Source of the DNA: an uncultured Prevotellaceae bacterium
Lineage (GTDB): Bacteria > Bacteroidota > Bacteroidia > Bacteroidales > Bacteroidaceae
Reading direction: 5' to 3'
Assembly: GCA_902767775.1 (NCBI GenBank)
Contig: CACXIP010000016.1
Coordinates: 1 to 64,000, forward strand
DNA: 64,000 nt
Positions within the stretch are counted from its first letter, which is position 1. Each line of letters opens with the position of its first letter. Positions 18,041 through 29,200 of the stretch are shown piece after piece. A program made the position numbers and the translations under genes. The notes beneath the pieces were generated by a model. The model worked only from the letters and a program-made list of their open reading frames with translations, had not been told where the DNA came from and ran no database searches.

Positions 18041-21028
18041 ATGCTAAAAGTACGATTCTTCAATTCAAGGAGGCTGGCGAAGGCATTGCTTTCAATGGCT
18101 CTCTTTGCGTGCAGCACGGTGGCTTTCGCACAAAATGAGGTCACCGGTGTCATCACCGATGCCCAAGGCGAACCGCTTATTGGCGTCACCGTCATGGAGG
18201 CAGGCACACAGAATGGTGCCGTCACAGACATCAACGGACGCTACAAGCTCAATGTAAAGCCAGGTGCCAAACTCAACGTGAGTTACATTGGCTATGAGAC
18301 AATGACTATCGACCCTGGACAGAGCATTGTGCTCAAGGAAGACAACACTACCCTCAATGAGGTCGTTGTCGTGGGTTATGGTACCATGCGCCGCAAGGAT
18401 GTCACCAGCTCCATCACCACCGTCCAGGCAAAGGACCTCAACAAGGGCGTGTTCTCCGACCCCGCTTCCATGCTTCAGGGCAAGGTGGCAGGTCTTGTGG
18501 TAACCTCTTCTGGCGACCCCAACGGCACACCTTCCATCACGTTGAGAGGTGCCTCTTCACTTCGTGAGGGCGCTGCCATGCAGCCCTACTATGTCATCGA
18601 CGGTATCCCAGGTGTTGATATCTCTATGGTGGCACCCGACGACATCGAGTCCATCGATGTGCTCCGCGATGCAACGGCTACTGCCATCTATGGTTCTAAG
18701 GCTGCCAACGGCGTAATCATTATCACAACGAAGAGCGGCGGCAAGACCGAGCGCACCAATGTCAGTTACAATGGTTATGTTGCTTTTGACAAAATCGCCA
18801 AGACGCTTGACATAGCATCAGCAGATGACATCCGCGACTATGTATCGAAAAACAATATCGATTATGCCTACGACAAGAAAGGCAACACCGATTGGCAGGA
18901 CGAAGTGCTCCGAACCGGCATCAGCCACAACCACAACGTTTCAATCAACGGCGGTTCGGCAAAGACCAAATACATGGCCAGTATCAACTACATGAACCGT
19001 GAGGGTGTCATCGATGGCTCACACATGAACCGCCTCAACCTCCGTTCGCTCATCTCGACGAAAGTGCTGAAAGACAGGCTGGAACTCTCTGTGGGACTCA
19101 ATTCCATGTATGGAAAACATGTGGGCGTGCCCATGGGTGATACAGGTGCTTCCGTGCTTGATGCCATGAACTACTTCAACCCGACCAACAACATCAAAAA
19201 TGCAGATGGTTCATGGGTCGTGGGTGAAGGCTCAGCCAACTACAACCCTGTCTCCCTTATCAATGAGGATACCTCTGAGACAATGTGGAAACGCAATCAG
19301 ATTGTAGCCAAAGCTACTCTGAAAATCATCGAGGGACTCAACTGGAACACCAACTACTCATACAATCACAGGCAGAGCACTTACAGCTCTTACCATTCTC
19401 ACTTCACACAGCTCGTTCCCTACAACGCATATAATGGTACAGCCAACCGCAACACTTATTTTGGCGACGACCACACATTCGAGACCTACCTCAATTTTGA
19501 CTATACCTTCGCCAGCGTACACAAACTTGCGCTGATGGCAGGTTATTCTTGGGAGGAGCGCAACTCCAACGACGGTTTCGGACTGGAAGTGCACAATTTC
19601 TTCGATGACTACCTGAAATGGAACCAGCTGACCTATGCAGGACAGATTGACGGTATTCCCGCTGTGCAGAGCGGCACAAAGGAAACCATCCGCAACATTT
19701 CCTTCTACGGACGTGCAAGCTACTCCTTCAACAGCCGTTATATGCTGCAGGCCACCATCCGTCGCGACGGTTCTTCTGTATTCGGCAAAGACCATCGTTG
19801 GGGTACCTTCCCCTCTGTGTCTGCTGCCTGGAATATCACTGAGGAGAATTTCATGAAGTCGCAGAACGTATTCAGCAACCTCAAGCTCCGCTTGGGTTAT
19901 GGTGTCAGCGGTAATGCCCTTGGATTCGGTGCCTACTCAGCAGTGGCTACCTATGGCTCCACAGGCTCCACATTCACCTATGGAGGCAACCAGTGGGCTA
20001 TCCTCGGTGCCACAAAACTGGCTAACCCCGACCTGAAATGGGAGTCAACAGGTATGTTCAATGTCGGTATCGACTACGCTTTCATCGGTGGCCGCATCAA
20101 TGGTAGCATCGAATTCTACCATAAGAAGACTACCGACCTGATTTGGAACTATCCGGTGTCTACTGTCATCTATCCATTTGACAACATTGCTGCCAACGTG
20201 GGTGAAATCACCAACAAGGGTGTGGAGTTCTCCATCAATATTGATGCTGTCCGTACCAAGGACTTCAACTGGATGACCACCATCAACCTCTCCCACAACT
20301 CCAACAAGGTGAACAAACTCTCCAACGAAAAGTTCCAGACCTCAACCTTCACTCAGGGCGACCCGATGGTGGCTGGCGTTTCTGCCAATGGCTACACACA
20401 GCGTGTGATGGAAGGCGAGCCTCTCGGCACTTTCTTCCTCTACGAGTTTGCTGGCTATGGCCAAGATGGAAAGGCTACCTATTATGTGCGTGACGACAAT
20501 GGCAACAAGACTGGCGAGACTACCAGTTCGCCGGAGTTCAAAGACCGCTATATCGCTGGCAATGCACAGCCTAAACTCAATTTCGGATGGAACAACACCT
20601 TGTCGTACAAGAATTGGAATGCCACACTGTTCTTCACCGGCGTGCTGGGCAATAAGATTTACAACGGCTCGCGTGCTCACTACACCGCTCCCGATTTCTT
20701 CGCAGGCGGCAAGAACGTGCTCAAGGAATTCCTCACCGACCGTCCTGTTGCCGACAACCTGAGCAACATCCCGTCGGACCGTTTCCTCGAGAAAGGCAAC
20801 TACCTGCGTCTGCAGACCCTCTCAATTGGCTACACCTTCGACAAACTCGCCGGATGGTTGCAGAGCCTGCAACTGTATGCTACATGCAACAACGTATTCA
20901 CCATCACAGGATACAAGGGACTTGATCCTGAGGTGAACATGGGCGGCATTCAGCCCGGCGTTGACTTCCGCTGGAGCAACTATCCTCACACACGCACCTT
21001 CATGGCTGGCGTAAGGGTTAATTTCTAA
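18041..21028 (+). CDS. SusC/RagA-type TonB-linked outer-membrane transporter
   Basis: 995 residues. Signal peptide to about residue 31 (STVAFAQ). A carboxypeptidase-regulatory-like domain follows at 33-105 (VTGVITDAQGEPLIGVTVME, TDINGRYKLNV). Then come a TonB-box-like segment (EVVVVGYGTMRRKDVTSS), the plug with SIDVLRDATATAIYGSKAANG, and a long beta-barrel ending RTFMAGVRVNF with the terminal Phe typical of outer-membrane proteins. It imports oligosaccharides with its SusD partner, powered by TonB-ExbBD. It is followed 19 bases later by SusD. Confidence 0.97.
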   Translation: MLKVRFFNSRRLAKALLSMALFACSTVAFAQNEVTGVITDAQGEPLIGVTVMEAGTQNGAVTDINGRYKLNVKPGAKLNVSYIGYETMTIDPGQSIVLKEDNTTLNEVVVVGYGTMRRKDVTSSITTVQAKDLNKGVFSDPASMLQGKVAGLVVTSSGDPNGTPSITLRGASSLREGAAMQPYYVIDGIPGVDISMVAPDDIESIDVLRDATATAIYGSKAANGVIIITTKSGGKTERTNVSYNGYVAFDKIAKTLDIASADDIRDYVSKNNIDYAYDKKGNTDWQDEVLRTGISHNHNVSINGGSAKTKYMASINYMNREGVIDGSHMNRLNLRSLISTKVLKDRLELSVGLNSMYGKHVGVPMGDTGASVLDAMNYFNPTNNIKNADGSWVVGEGSANYNPVSLINEDTSETMWKRNQIVAKATLKIIEGLNWNTNYSYNHRQSTYSSYHSHFTQLVPYNAYNGTANRNTYFGDDHTFETYLNFDYTFASVHKLALMAGYSWEERNSNDGFGLEVHNFFDDYLKWNQLTYAGQIDGIPAVQSGTKETIRNISFYGRASYSFNSRYMLQATIRRDGSSVFGKDHRWGTFPSVSAAWNITEENFMKSQNVFSNLKLRLGYGVSGNALGFGAYSAVATYGSTGSTFTYGGNQWAILGATKLANPDLKWESTGMFNVGIDYAFIGGRINGSIEFYHKKTTDLIWNYPVSTVIYPFDNIAANVGEITNKGVEFSINIDAVRTKDFNWMTTINLSHNSNKVNKLSNEKFQTSTFTQGDPMVAGVSANGYTQRVMEGEPLGTFFLYEFAGYGQDGKATYYVRDDNGNKTGETTSSPEFKDRYIAGNAQPKLNFGWNNTLSYKNWNATLFFTGVLGNKIYNGSRAHYTAPDFFAGGKNVLKEFLTDRPVADNLSNIPSDRFLEKGNYLRLQTLSIGYTFDKLAGWLQSLQLYATCNNVFTITGYKGLDPEVNMGGIQPGVDFRWSNYPHTRTFMAGVRVNF

Positions 21029-21047
21029 TTTTAAAAGGAACAGCAAT

Positions 21048-22709
21048 ATGAAAACAAATATCAAGATATTTTTCGCAGCCGCACTTGCCGCACTGACCGT
21101 CGGCTGTACCGATTTGGATGTCCCTGTAGAGTCGCAGTATACCTCTTACCCCAACAGTGAGGCTGCACTGGAGGCTCAGCTATCAGGTATCTATTTCCAA
21201 ATGCGCGATTGCTTCGGACGCCGCTATATGGAAGGACTGGCGCTGTCGAGCGATGAGTATACCGCCGTGTCGTACGGTGGCAACTGGTATGACAATGGTG
21301 CATATGCACACCCCAGCCTCCATAGCTTCACCTACGAGGATGCATCCATTGACTGGATGACCGTGCTTGCTTCAGGCGTAGTGAAAGCCAATGAGGTTAT
21401 CGACTCCGAAGCCGATGATTCCTATAAAGCTCCTGCAAGGGCTATGCGTGCCTTCTTCACCTATATCATGATGGACTGCTGGGGCGATGTGGCTATCAAT
21501 GACTCCAAACTCTCTGGTCAGATTGACCTCGAGAAACGTCAGCCCAGAGCCGATGTGGCTCGCTGGATTGAGAGTGAGCTCAAGGAAATCATTCCCCAAC
21601 TCACCACTGAGACAACAGGTGAGAACTATGGCAAGCCCAACAAGTATATGGCTCAGGCATTGCTCGCCAAGCTGTACATCAACTGGCCTGTCTACACTGC
21701 CGCCTCTCCTGAGGCTTATGATGCCAACTCTTACTCTGGTGAGAAACTGGCCGAATGCATCGCCGTATGCGACGAGATTATCAAATCAGGCAAATTCGCC
21801 CTCGGACCTGACCCCTATCGCTTCAAGTTCGCTTCCGACAATACCGAGCGCGTGCAGAACGGTACCATCAAGGACTTCATCTATGCCATGCCTTATCACA
21901 CCACTCAGGCTACAGGCATGCAGTATGGACGTTCTCACTCTTATAAGGACATCAAGAACCTCAAACCGAGTTATTATGGTGAGGCACTCACCAACTCCGG
22001 TGGTGGTTACGTGACGATGACTCCGGAATTCGTCAAACTCTTCAACCTCAAGGGTGATGAGCGCAATATGCTCATCCTTGGCCTCTCTGAGAATCTCGAT
22101 GACTACCGTTACGGTACGGGTGGCGACGAGAACACCGTCTATGTCTATGACCCCAACACGCTGCTTCCCACAAAAGAGGTGTGCAACGACAAGGAGGGCA
22201 ACCCGCTCAAACTCAGCCGCAACATCAACCTTGTTGAGAAAGACTTCACCATCAATGTGGGCGACAACCTCACTGGATGGAGACAGGGCTGCCGCAACCT
22301 GAAATGGCATGTCACCAGGACAGACTATGCCAATGGCCGCAACCAATCGAATGATATTCCTCTGCTCCGCTATGCCGATGTGCTCTTGATGAAGGCTGAG
22401 GCACTCGTACGTCAGGGCAAGGCTTCAGAGGCCACCGCACTCGTCAACCAAATCCGCTCCTATGTCAATGCTGAGCAACTCGACCACAGTCCGTCGCTCA
22501 ACGATATCTACGAGGAGCGTGGACGTGAGTTCTTCGACGAGAATATGCGCCGTGCCGATATGATTCGTTTCGGACACTTTGAGGATGAGTACTTCCCTCA
22601 CTACAAGGATTTCCCAACGGCTAATTTCGACAAGACCCGTCGCGTGTTCCCCATCAACAAGAGCATGCTCGACCTCAATCCGAAATGGACTCAGAATAAT
22701 GGGTATTAA
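21048..22709 (+). CDS. SusD/RagB-type glycan-binding lipoprotein
   Basis: 553 residues. A lipobox ending at Cys20 (ALTVGC) anchors it at the cell surface. The body has SusD features: an early helix with NSEAALEAQLSGIYFQM, the TPR-like segment RAMRAFFTYIMMDCWGDV, and the C-terminal signature LLRYADVLLMKAEALVRQGK plus IYEERGREFFDENMRRADMIRFG. It forms the lid of the SusC transporter and binds the incoming glycan. The gene end overlaps the start of the next gene by 11 bases. Confidence 0.96.
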   Translation: MKTNIKIFFAAALAALTVGCTDLDVPVESQYTSYPNSEAALEAQLSGIYFQMRDCFGRRYMEGLALSSDEYTAVSYGGNWYDNGAYAHPSLHSFTYEDASIDWMTVLASGVVKANEVIDSEADDSYKAPARAMRAFFTYIMMDCWGDVAINDSKLSGQIDLEKRQPRADVARWIESELKEIIPQLTTETTGENYGKPNKYMAQALLAKLYINWPVYTAASPEAYDANSYSGEKLAECIAVCDEIIKSGKFALGPDPYRFKFASDNTERVQNGTIKDFIYAMPYHTTQATGMQYGRSHSYKDIKNLKPSYYGEALTNSGGGYVTMTPEFVKLFNLKGDERNMLILGLSENLDDYRYGTGGDENTVYVYDPNTLLPTKEVCNDKEGNPLKLSRNINLVEKDFTINVGDNLTGWRQGCRNLKWHVTRTDYANGRNQSNDIPLLRYADVLLMKAEALVRQGKASEATALVNQIRSYVNAEQLDHSPSLNDIYEERGREFFDENMRRADMIRFGHFEDEYFPHYKDFPTANFDKTRRVFPINKSMLDLNPKWTQNNGY

Positions 22710-23481
22710 TCGGAAACCACTGACATTATCTCTTTTTTTCTGGGCAGTCACTGCTGTGGCTGCCCAGAATATTGAAATGGTGGTGCATCGAGGCGCCAAT
22801 GCCCTGGCACCGGAGAATACCGTGGCTTCCGCCTACGCCGCCTTGGAGCATGGCGCCAAGTGGATAGAGGTTGATGTGCGGAAATCGAAGGACGGGGTGC
22901 TCTTCAATCTTCATGATGAGACGCTCGAACGCACGACAAATGGCAAAGGCAGGTTGGCGGACATCAATTCTGATGAGGTGGCAAGACTTGATGCCGGCAG
23001 TTGGTTCTCTCCAAAGTATGCAGGACTGCATGTGTCCACTATCGCAGAGATGCTCGACTCTTTAAAGGGAAAGGCCAACGTCTTTTTCGACGTAAAAAGA
23101 GGTACTCCAATACCCGAACTTGTCAGTCTGGTCCGCGAAAAGGGCTTCGCCGACAAGAGCTTCTTCTGGTTTGCTGATGAGCAGATGCTGCGAGAATTTG
23201 TCACGCTGGCACCCGACATGAAGATTAAGGTTAATGCGAAGGACATCAGTCGCCTGAAATACTGGCAGAGCGTATGCAAACCCTCGTATGTGGAGATAGC
23301 CCCAGAACTCATCACTGGGAAATTCCGACGATATTGCCACAGGCATGGCATCCTTGTCATGGCTGCCTGTCAGGAGGATGACACCTCTCAGTTCCAGTTG
23401 GTCATCCGTAAGAAGGCCGACCTGGTCAATCTCGACCGACCTGAGGTTTTCCAATCGCTGATAGCCAACCTTCAAAAGTGA
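22699..23481 (+). CDS. Secreted glycerophosphodiester phosphodiesterase family protein (GDPD)
   Basis: 260 residues from ATG at 22699, overlapping the SusD end by 11 bases in another frame; the longer reading from 22579 lies inside SusD and was rejected. A signal peptide (LSLFFWAVTAVAAQ) precedes the TIM-barrel start VVHRGANALAPENTVASAYAA, with the catalytic HRG and ENT blocks. The metal-binding WIEVDVRKSKDGVLFNLHDE supplies Glu, Asp and His. GDPD enzymes split phosphodiesters. In this setting it may remove a phosphodiester-linked group from a glycan rather than degrade phospholipid; that is inference from the operon. C-terminal KKADLVNLDRPEVFQSL is typical. Confidence 0.9.
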   Translation: MGINRKPLTLSLFFWAVTAVAAQNIEMVVHRGANALAPENTVASAYAALEHGAKWIEVDVRKSKDGVLFNLHDETLERTTNGKGRLADINSDEVARLDAGSWFSPKYAGLHVSTIAEMLDSLKGKANVFFDVKRGTPIPELVSLVREKGFADKSFFWFADEQMLREFVTLAPDMKIKVNAKDISRLKYWQSVCKPSYVEIAPELITGKFRRYCHRHGILVMAACQEDDTSQFQLVIRKKADLVNLDRPEVFQSLIANLQK

Positions 23482-23566
23482 CCACACCAACCGACCGCTC
23501 ATCTGCAAATGAAGCCCAATTCGTTCTTTTTTCCAGTGTGTTGCCTCTTGATTCAGATTTTTTCCC

Positions 23567-23574
23567 TATATTTG
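23567..23574 (+). promoter_or_regulatory. -7 element immediately before the GH92 start
   Basis: TATATTTG is a full TAnnTTTG match but ends only 9 bases before the ATG at 23583. A transcript from it would have almost no leader. A GTTG lies 23 bases further upstream, a poor spacing. Confidence 0.35.
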
Positions 23575-23582
23575 TAGTCAAT

Positions 23583-26234
23583 ATGAAAAACTGGTTGGTT
23601 TCCATAATAATGGCTCTTGCCATGTTATGCCCCGCAGTGGCACAGCATGCACAGTATGTCGACCCATCTATTGGCAGCGAGGGGGTGGGACGAACCTTCC
23701 CCGGACCGTCCATGCCTTTTGGTATGGTGAAGCCCGGCCCTGACTGTGGGGTGTCTCCCAATGCAGGATGGGCACCCATGCCTGCCCGGGTGACGGGGTT
23801 CTCGCAGACTCATGTGAGCGGCACTGGGGGCGGCCAGAAATATGGCAACATCCTCATCCAACCAATGATTGGTGCGCAGCAGGAGCAACTGCGTACTGCA
23901 GAGCAGGTCAGCCTGGGTTATTACTCCACAACATTTGAGAATGGCATCCGCACGGAAATCACTACTGCGGAGCGTTGTGCGCTCTACCGCATCCACTATC
24001 CCCAATCGGGGCAGTTGTTTGTGGATGTCTCCCATTTCCTGGGCAAGAATCCTGTGCCCGACTTGCGTGAGGCGCAGCAATTCGTTGGTGCCGAACTCGA
24101 AGTGCTGAACGACCACGAGGTGCAGGGATATTCTCGCATACGAGGTGGATGGAACAACGGCGATGCCTATACGGTCTATTTCGTGCTTACAACCGATAGA
24201 CCTTTTACCGCCCAAACGAATTCGACCAGTCAAACCATTCCGACGGGTCCGACCAACGCCCATCTGCTTTTCACTGACACCTGTGTCAATGTCAAGGTGG
24301 GCATTTCCTTTGTGAGCACCATGCAGGCCCGACGCAATATTGTCGGGTCATCGTTCGATGAACAGCGTTCCTCGCTTTGTAAGGCTTGGGAACATCTGCT
24401 GGGCTGTATTGACTTGGGGAAAGCATCAGAGAAGGAGAAACGCATGTTTTACACTGCACTCTATCACACCATGCTCATGCCGGTCGACCGCACTGGTGAG
24501 AATCCCAAATGGACGGATGCTCCATATTATGATGACTATTATGCCATCTGGGACACCTATCGCACCTCCTCGCCTCTGCTTACGCTTATCGCCCCTGACA
24601 GAGAGCGAGACATCATAAGGTCGCTGCTCAATATATACCGCCGCGAGGGCTATATGCCCGACGCACGCAGTGGTGACTGCAACGGCCGCACACAGGGAGG
24701 CTCGAATGCCGAGGTGGTCATCGCTGACGCTTGTGTGAAACACCTCGATGGCATCGACTATGAACTGGCCTTGGAAGCCATGCTCCATGATGCCACTGTG
24801 CCTCCAGGCGGCAACGAGGAAAAAGAGGGCAGGGGAGGACTGGCTTACTACAACACGTTGGGCTATATCCCTTATGGTGTGGACCGCGCTGGCAACCGCA
24901 CCATAGAGTATGCCTTTGATGATTATTGCATCGCCGTGGTGGCAGAGGCATTAGGTTATGATGACGTAGCCACGGAATACCACAAAAAAGCGGGCAACTG
25001 GAAGAACCTGTTTCGCAAGGACTATGAGTTTGACGGTATGAGAGGTTTCATCATGCCGCGTGACGAACAAGGAAATTGGCTCGACAGCGTGCCTTGGGGC
25101 AAGTCGAAAGTGTTCCATCCCCGTATTCCCTATACCCCTACGACAAAGGTGGCACCATGGTACCTGCCGTGGTGGTCAACTTTCTTCTATGAGGCGACAT
25201 CAGAGGAGTATTCTCTCAATATCCCTCACGATGTGCCGGGACTGATTGAGGCTTGTGGAGGAGCGGAGGCTTTCAGGCAGCGGCTCGACTTGTTTTTTGA
25301 GAAAAATTACTACAATGTGGCCAATGAGCCATCTTTTCTCACCCCCTGTCTCTACCATTGGATAGGCCGTCCTGACCTTAGCACTCACCGTGTGCATGAG
25401 ATTATCCAAACGAATTATTCCGATACGCCCAACGGACTGCCAGGCAATGATGACTCGGGTGCCATGTCGTCGTGGCTCGCTTTCCATATGATGGGACTCT
25501 ATCCCAATGCAGGGCACGACTATTATCTGCTCACTCTGCCCATCCTCAAAGAAGGATACACCATGCTCTTGCCCAATGGCAAGACTTTGCAGGTGTCGCT
25601 AAGAGGAAAGGGTGACACATATGCTTATGCCACACTCAACGGGAAAAGGCTTGACGATGCCCGCATCACCCACGAACAACTGATGAAGGGTGGACAGTTG
25701 GTGTTTTGGGGAAAAGAGGGGCAATCTGTTTCCACAAAGTCTGCAGCGACGACCGTACCACTCACTGCCATCACCCCTATGATGTCTGCACAACCTGTCA
25801 GCCCCATCGTGAAATCCCAAATATCCTATACGCTGAATCGCCAGTTCCGCACTTGGCCGCTCACCATGGAATGGATGGGTGACATACTCCTCGTGAGGTG
25901 CAACAAGGCGACCTATAGGATACCCCATCAGGTGGTGGAAAGTGCCACGGGCTTCTGTTGGGACAGTCCGCAGAAGGAAGGTGCTTCCTATGTCGCTGGC
26001 GGTACATTCGCCTTTGTCTCACGTCAGGCTCTGACCGCGCTTTTGCAAGAGGGGAATTTCATCTACGACGGCATCACCTGGAGGGAAATTTCCCGCACTG
26101 ACGACACCATAACTGTGAGAGCCGACATCGACCGCACCGAGATGACCATCTCGCTCACGCATCCTCTTCCGCTGGTGCTCAGCATGCGCAAGAATCCCTT
26201 AGGTATCGACTGGAATATCATACTCAATGAATAA
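23583..26234 (+). CDS. GH92 alpha-mannosidase, secreted
   Basis: 883 residues from ATG at 23583, which opens the signal peptide (MKNWLVSIIMALAMLCPAVAQ). A GTG at 23478 would put this peptide inside the protein. GH92 hallmarks run in order: PSIGSEGVGRTFPGPSMPFGM, SQTHVSGTGGGQKYGN, YYAIWDTYRTSSPLLTL, DARSGDCNGRTQGGSNAE, AFDDYCIAVVAEALG, NEPSFLTPCLYHWIGRPDL and the GNDDSGAMSSW base motif. GH92 enzymes are calcium-dependent inverting exo-alpha-mannosidases acting on N-glycans and fungal mannan. The ~110-residue C-terminal part after the catalytic domain (from GKEGQSVSTKS) looks extra. It overlaps the next gene by eight bases. Confidence 0.95.
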   Translation: MKNWLVSIIMALAMLCPAVAQHAQYVDPSIGSEGVGRTFPGPSMPFGMVKPGPDCGVSPNAGWAPMPARVTGFSQTHVSGTGGGQKYGNILIQPMIGAQQEQLRTAEQVSLGYYSTTFENGIRTEITTAERCALYRIHYPQSGQLFVDVSHFLGKNPVPDLREAQQFVGAELEVLNDHEVQGYSRIRGGWNNGDAYTVYFVLTTDRPFTAQTNSTSQTIPTGPTNAHLLFTDTCVNVKVGISFVSTMQARRNIVGSSFDEQRSSLCKAWEHLLGCIDLGKASEKEKRMFYTALYHTMLMPVDRTGENPKWTDAPYYDDYYAIWDTYRTSSPLLTLIAPDRERDIIRSLLNIYRREGYMPDARSGDCNGRTQGGSNAEVVIADACVKHLDGIDYELALEAMLHDATVPPGGNEEKEGRGGLAYYNTLGYIPYGVDRAGNRTIEYAFDDYCIAVVAEALGYDDVATEYHKKAGNWKNLFRKDYEFDGMRGFIMPRDEQGNWLDSVPWGKSKVFHPRIPYTPTTKVAPWYLPWWSTFFYEATSEEYSLNIPHDVPGLIEACGGAEAFRQRLDLFFEKNYYNVANEPSFLTPCLYHWIGRPDLSTHRVHEIIQTNYSDTPNGLPGNDDSGAMSSWLAFHMMGLYPNAGHDYYLLTLPILKEGYTMLLPNGKTLQVSLRGKGDTYAYATLNGKRLDDARITHEQLMKGGQLVFWGKEGQSVSTKSAATTVPLTAITPMMSAQPVSPIVKSQISYTLNRQFRTWPLTMEWMGDILLVRCNKATYRIPHQVVESATGFCWDSPQKEGASYVAGGTFAFVSRQALTALLQEGNFIYDGITWREISRTDDTITVRADIDRTEMTISLTHPLPLVLSMRKNPLGIDWNIILNE

Positions 26235-29200
26235 CAGAATAGTCTCCATATTTGCTGTCCTCTTGTGGACGGCTGTCGCCTTTGCCCAGGAAAAGACACC
26301 TGAGCAGACGGGTGGCGTTTACTATGCCTATCCCGTCCATCAAGTACTGATTAACCCCACACCGCCGGAGGGTTATCAGCCTTTTTATATCTCCCATTAC
26401 GGCAGGCACGGTTCGCGATGGCTGCCCTCCGACAGCCGTTATGAGTGGGTCATTGAACAGTTTGCTGACAAGAAAAACCTGACCGCCGAAGGTAAGAAGT
26501 TGCGAAAACAACTGGGTAAGGTATGGCGCAATGCCCGTGGCAATGGCGGACAACTCACACCTCTTGGTGGACGGCAGCATGAGGAAATCGCCGACCGCAT
26601 GGTGTCTAATTTCCCTGAGGTGTTTGCTCACAATTCACACATCCGTGCCCGTTCGAGTGTGGTGCCGCGTTGTGCTGCCAGTATGAGACATTTCGTATCC
26701 AAGATACGAGGCCGGCAACCTTTGCTGCAAATTGACAGCGCCACCGATTCGGCCGACATGAGTTATATCGCATACACTACGCCTGAACTAAAAGAGATAG
26801 AGAAAGGGCCCTTTGCCAAGATGCACGGCACTCCCGACCGACTGATGCACCTTTTGTTCAAAAACTCATCTGCGGTGCGTGAACCCGTGATACTCATGGG
26901 TGAACTCCACACCATAGCCTCCGACATGCAGGATGTAGCCTCGCCCAAACTCAAAACCGACCTATATTGGTTGTTTACTCCCGATGAGATGCGCGACATC
27001 TATGAGCGCAACAATGAGCGGATGGCATATTGCAATGGCAGCGACCCGCGTACAGGAGGTGAACCTGCACGTTCGGCACTCTCTCTATGGCATGACGTAG
27101 AGACGAGAGCGGATGCCGCCATCCGAAGGTCAGAACCATCGGCAGACCTCCGTTTCGGACATGACACCAACCTCTACCGTCTGCTGACCCTGATGCAGGC
27201 TTCCTCTGCCCAAAGTGGTAAGATGGATGAGATACTGCCTATGGCTGCCAACCTGCAGATGATTTTCTTCCGGGGGCAAACCGGAGACATCGTTGTTCGC
27301 TTGCTCCATAATGAGAGGGATTTTGCCCTCCCTATTCCTGCCGTCATGGAGCATTATTACCGATGGAGCGATATCAAGGCATATATGGCGGAGCGCATCC
27401 ACCGACTGCAGCACGAGCATCAACTTGTCGCCCTCAACACGATGGTGGGTACTGCTCAGGCCAACACCCTCTCGGCAGGGCTCTTTGGCAAGGGCAGTGA
27501 GGAACACGGACAGACACTGCCTGCTGTCCTCGTTCCCAACGGACAGAATTTCTGGACTCCTCAGACACGCGACACAGAGGTGAAATGTATAGCTCCTTAT
27601 TATTATGCCGACTTCCTATGGCAGGGTATGCGCAATTCTCATTGGATAGTCGGTGGATGTACACAGGATTATGGCTCGTTTACCATCGCTGCCCTCGGAG
27701 GTCAGTTGCGCACTGCTCCAGAAAAGCGTGCCACGCGTTTCAGCCATGATGGCGAGGTGTCGCATCCGCATTACTATGCCGTAGGCTTGCCCGACGAACA
27801 TCTGCGTGTTGAACTGACAGCATCTGCCCATGGTGCTATCATGCACATCACTCCAGACCGTGACCAACAGGTGCATGTCATCTTCCAGCCCAACAGCGAC
27901 GAGGGTGAGGGTGGGGCTTCCATCGACCTTGGCTCTCATTCTGTTTATGGATACAACCCCGTGCACCGCATCTATCAAGGATGGGGTGAGCGAGCAGGAT
28001 TCAGTGGTCATCTTCTTATGGAATATGCAGACACACCTGTGAATTACGGAACGTTTGCCTCAGACATCCATGAGGAGGGAAAAACATCCGTCAGCGGCAA
28101 GGGACAGTCTGGTGTATGGATGACCTTTGAGGGAAAGGCTCATCAGCCTATCATTCTGAGGATGGCATCCTCGTTCACCGGCCGCGAGGGATGCGGGCGC
28201 AATATGGACGCCGAGGTGAAGGGCAAGAGCTTTGTGGAGATGATGGCGGAAACGGCGCAGGCATGGATAGCACGCTTGCACACTATCGATGTGGAAGGTG
28301 ATGATGAGGCTGCCGTCAACCAGTTTTATGGCGCGCTCTACCGCTCTTCGTTCCTGCCTCGTTTGCTGAGTGATGCCGACGGTGCCTATCCGCGTTTTGC
28401 CGAGGGCAGCACGATGAGAGGCAAAAGGCCCGTCTATACCGATTTCTCTATGTGGGATACCTACCGTGCCCTGCATCCCCTCTATAATATCATCGTTCCA
28501 GATGTGTCGTCCGACATGATGCAGTCTTTGGTCAATATGGCGGATGAGGGCGGTTGGCTGCCCATTTTCCCGTGCTGGAACTCCTATACGGCGGCGATGA
28601 TAGGCGACCATTGTGCTGCTACATTGGCTGACGCATACATCAAGGGAATACGTGGCTTTGATGCTGAGAAAGCCTATCGTGCGATGCGCCGCAACGCCTT
28701 TGAGTCTCCTGCCTCCGATGCAGACTACCGCAATGGGATGGGTCGGCGGGCACTGAAGTCCTATCTGCAGTTGGGCTATATCCCGATGGAGGATTCCGTG
28801 GCAGAGGCTTTCCATAACAATGAGCAAACCTCCCGTACTTTGGAATATGCCTTTGATGACTTTGCTGTGGCGCAGATGGCAGAGGCTCTCGGTCATGCAG
28901 ACGATGCCAAGGCGCTTATGAAACGGTCGGACAATTGGCGGCATGTCATCAACCCACGCACGGGCTATGCCGACGGCAGACATCAAAACGGGCGTTTTGA
29001 GAACAACACTGACTTTGTTCACCGCAAGAGTTTCATCACCGAGGGGGCTGCCTGCCATTACACATGGTATGTGCCCCATGACCCAGAGGGTCTGATAGAG
29101 GTGATGGGCGGTCGTGATGCCTTCGTGGCAAGGTTGGACTCCATGTTCACCGAGGGACGCTACTGGCATGGCAACGAACCTTGCCATCAGGTGCCATATA

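Noticed and set aside
22579-22698. N-terminal extension of the GDPD gene into susD
   Set aside because: The extension lies inside SusD coding sequence and would place the signal peptide internally.
23478-23582. GTG start extending GH92 by 35 residues
   Set aside because: The signal peptide begins at 23583 and a promoter element sits within the extension.
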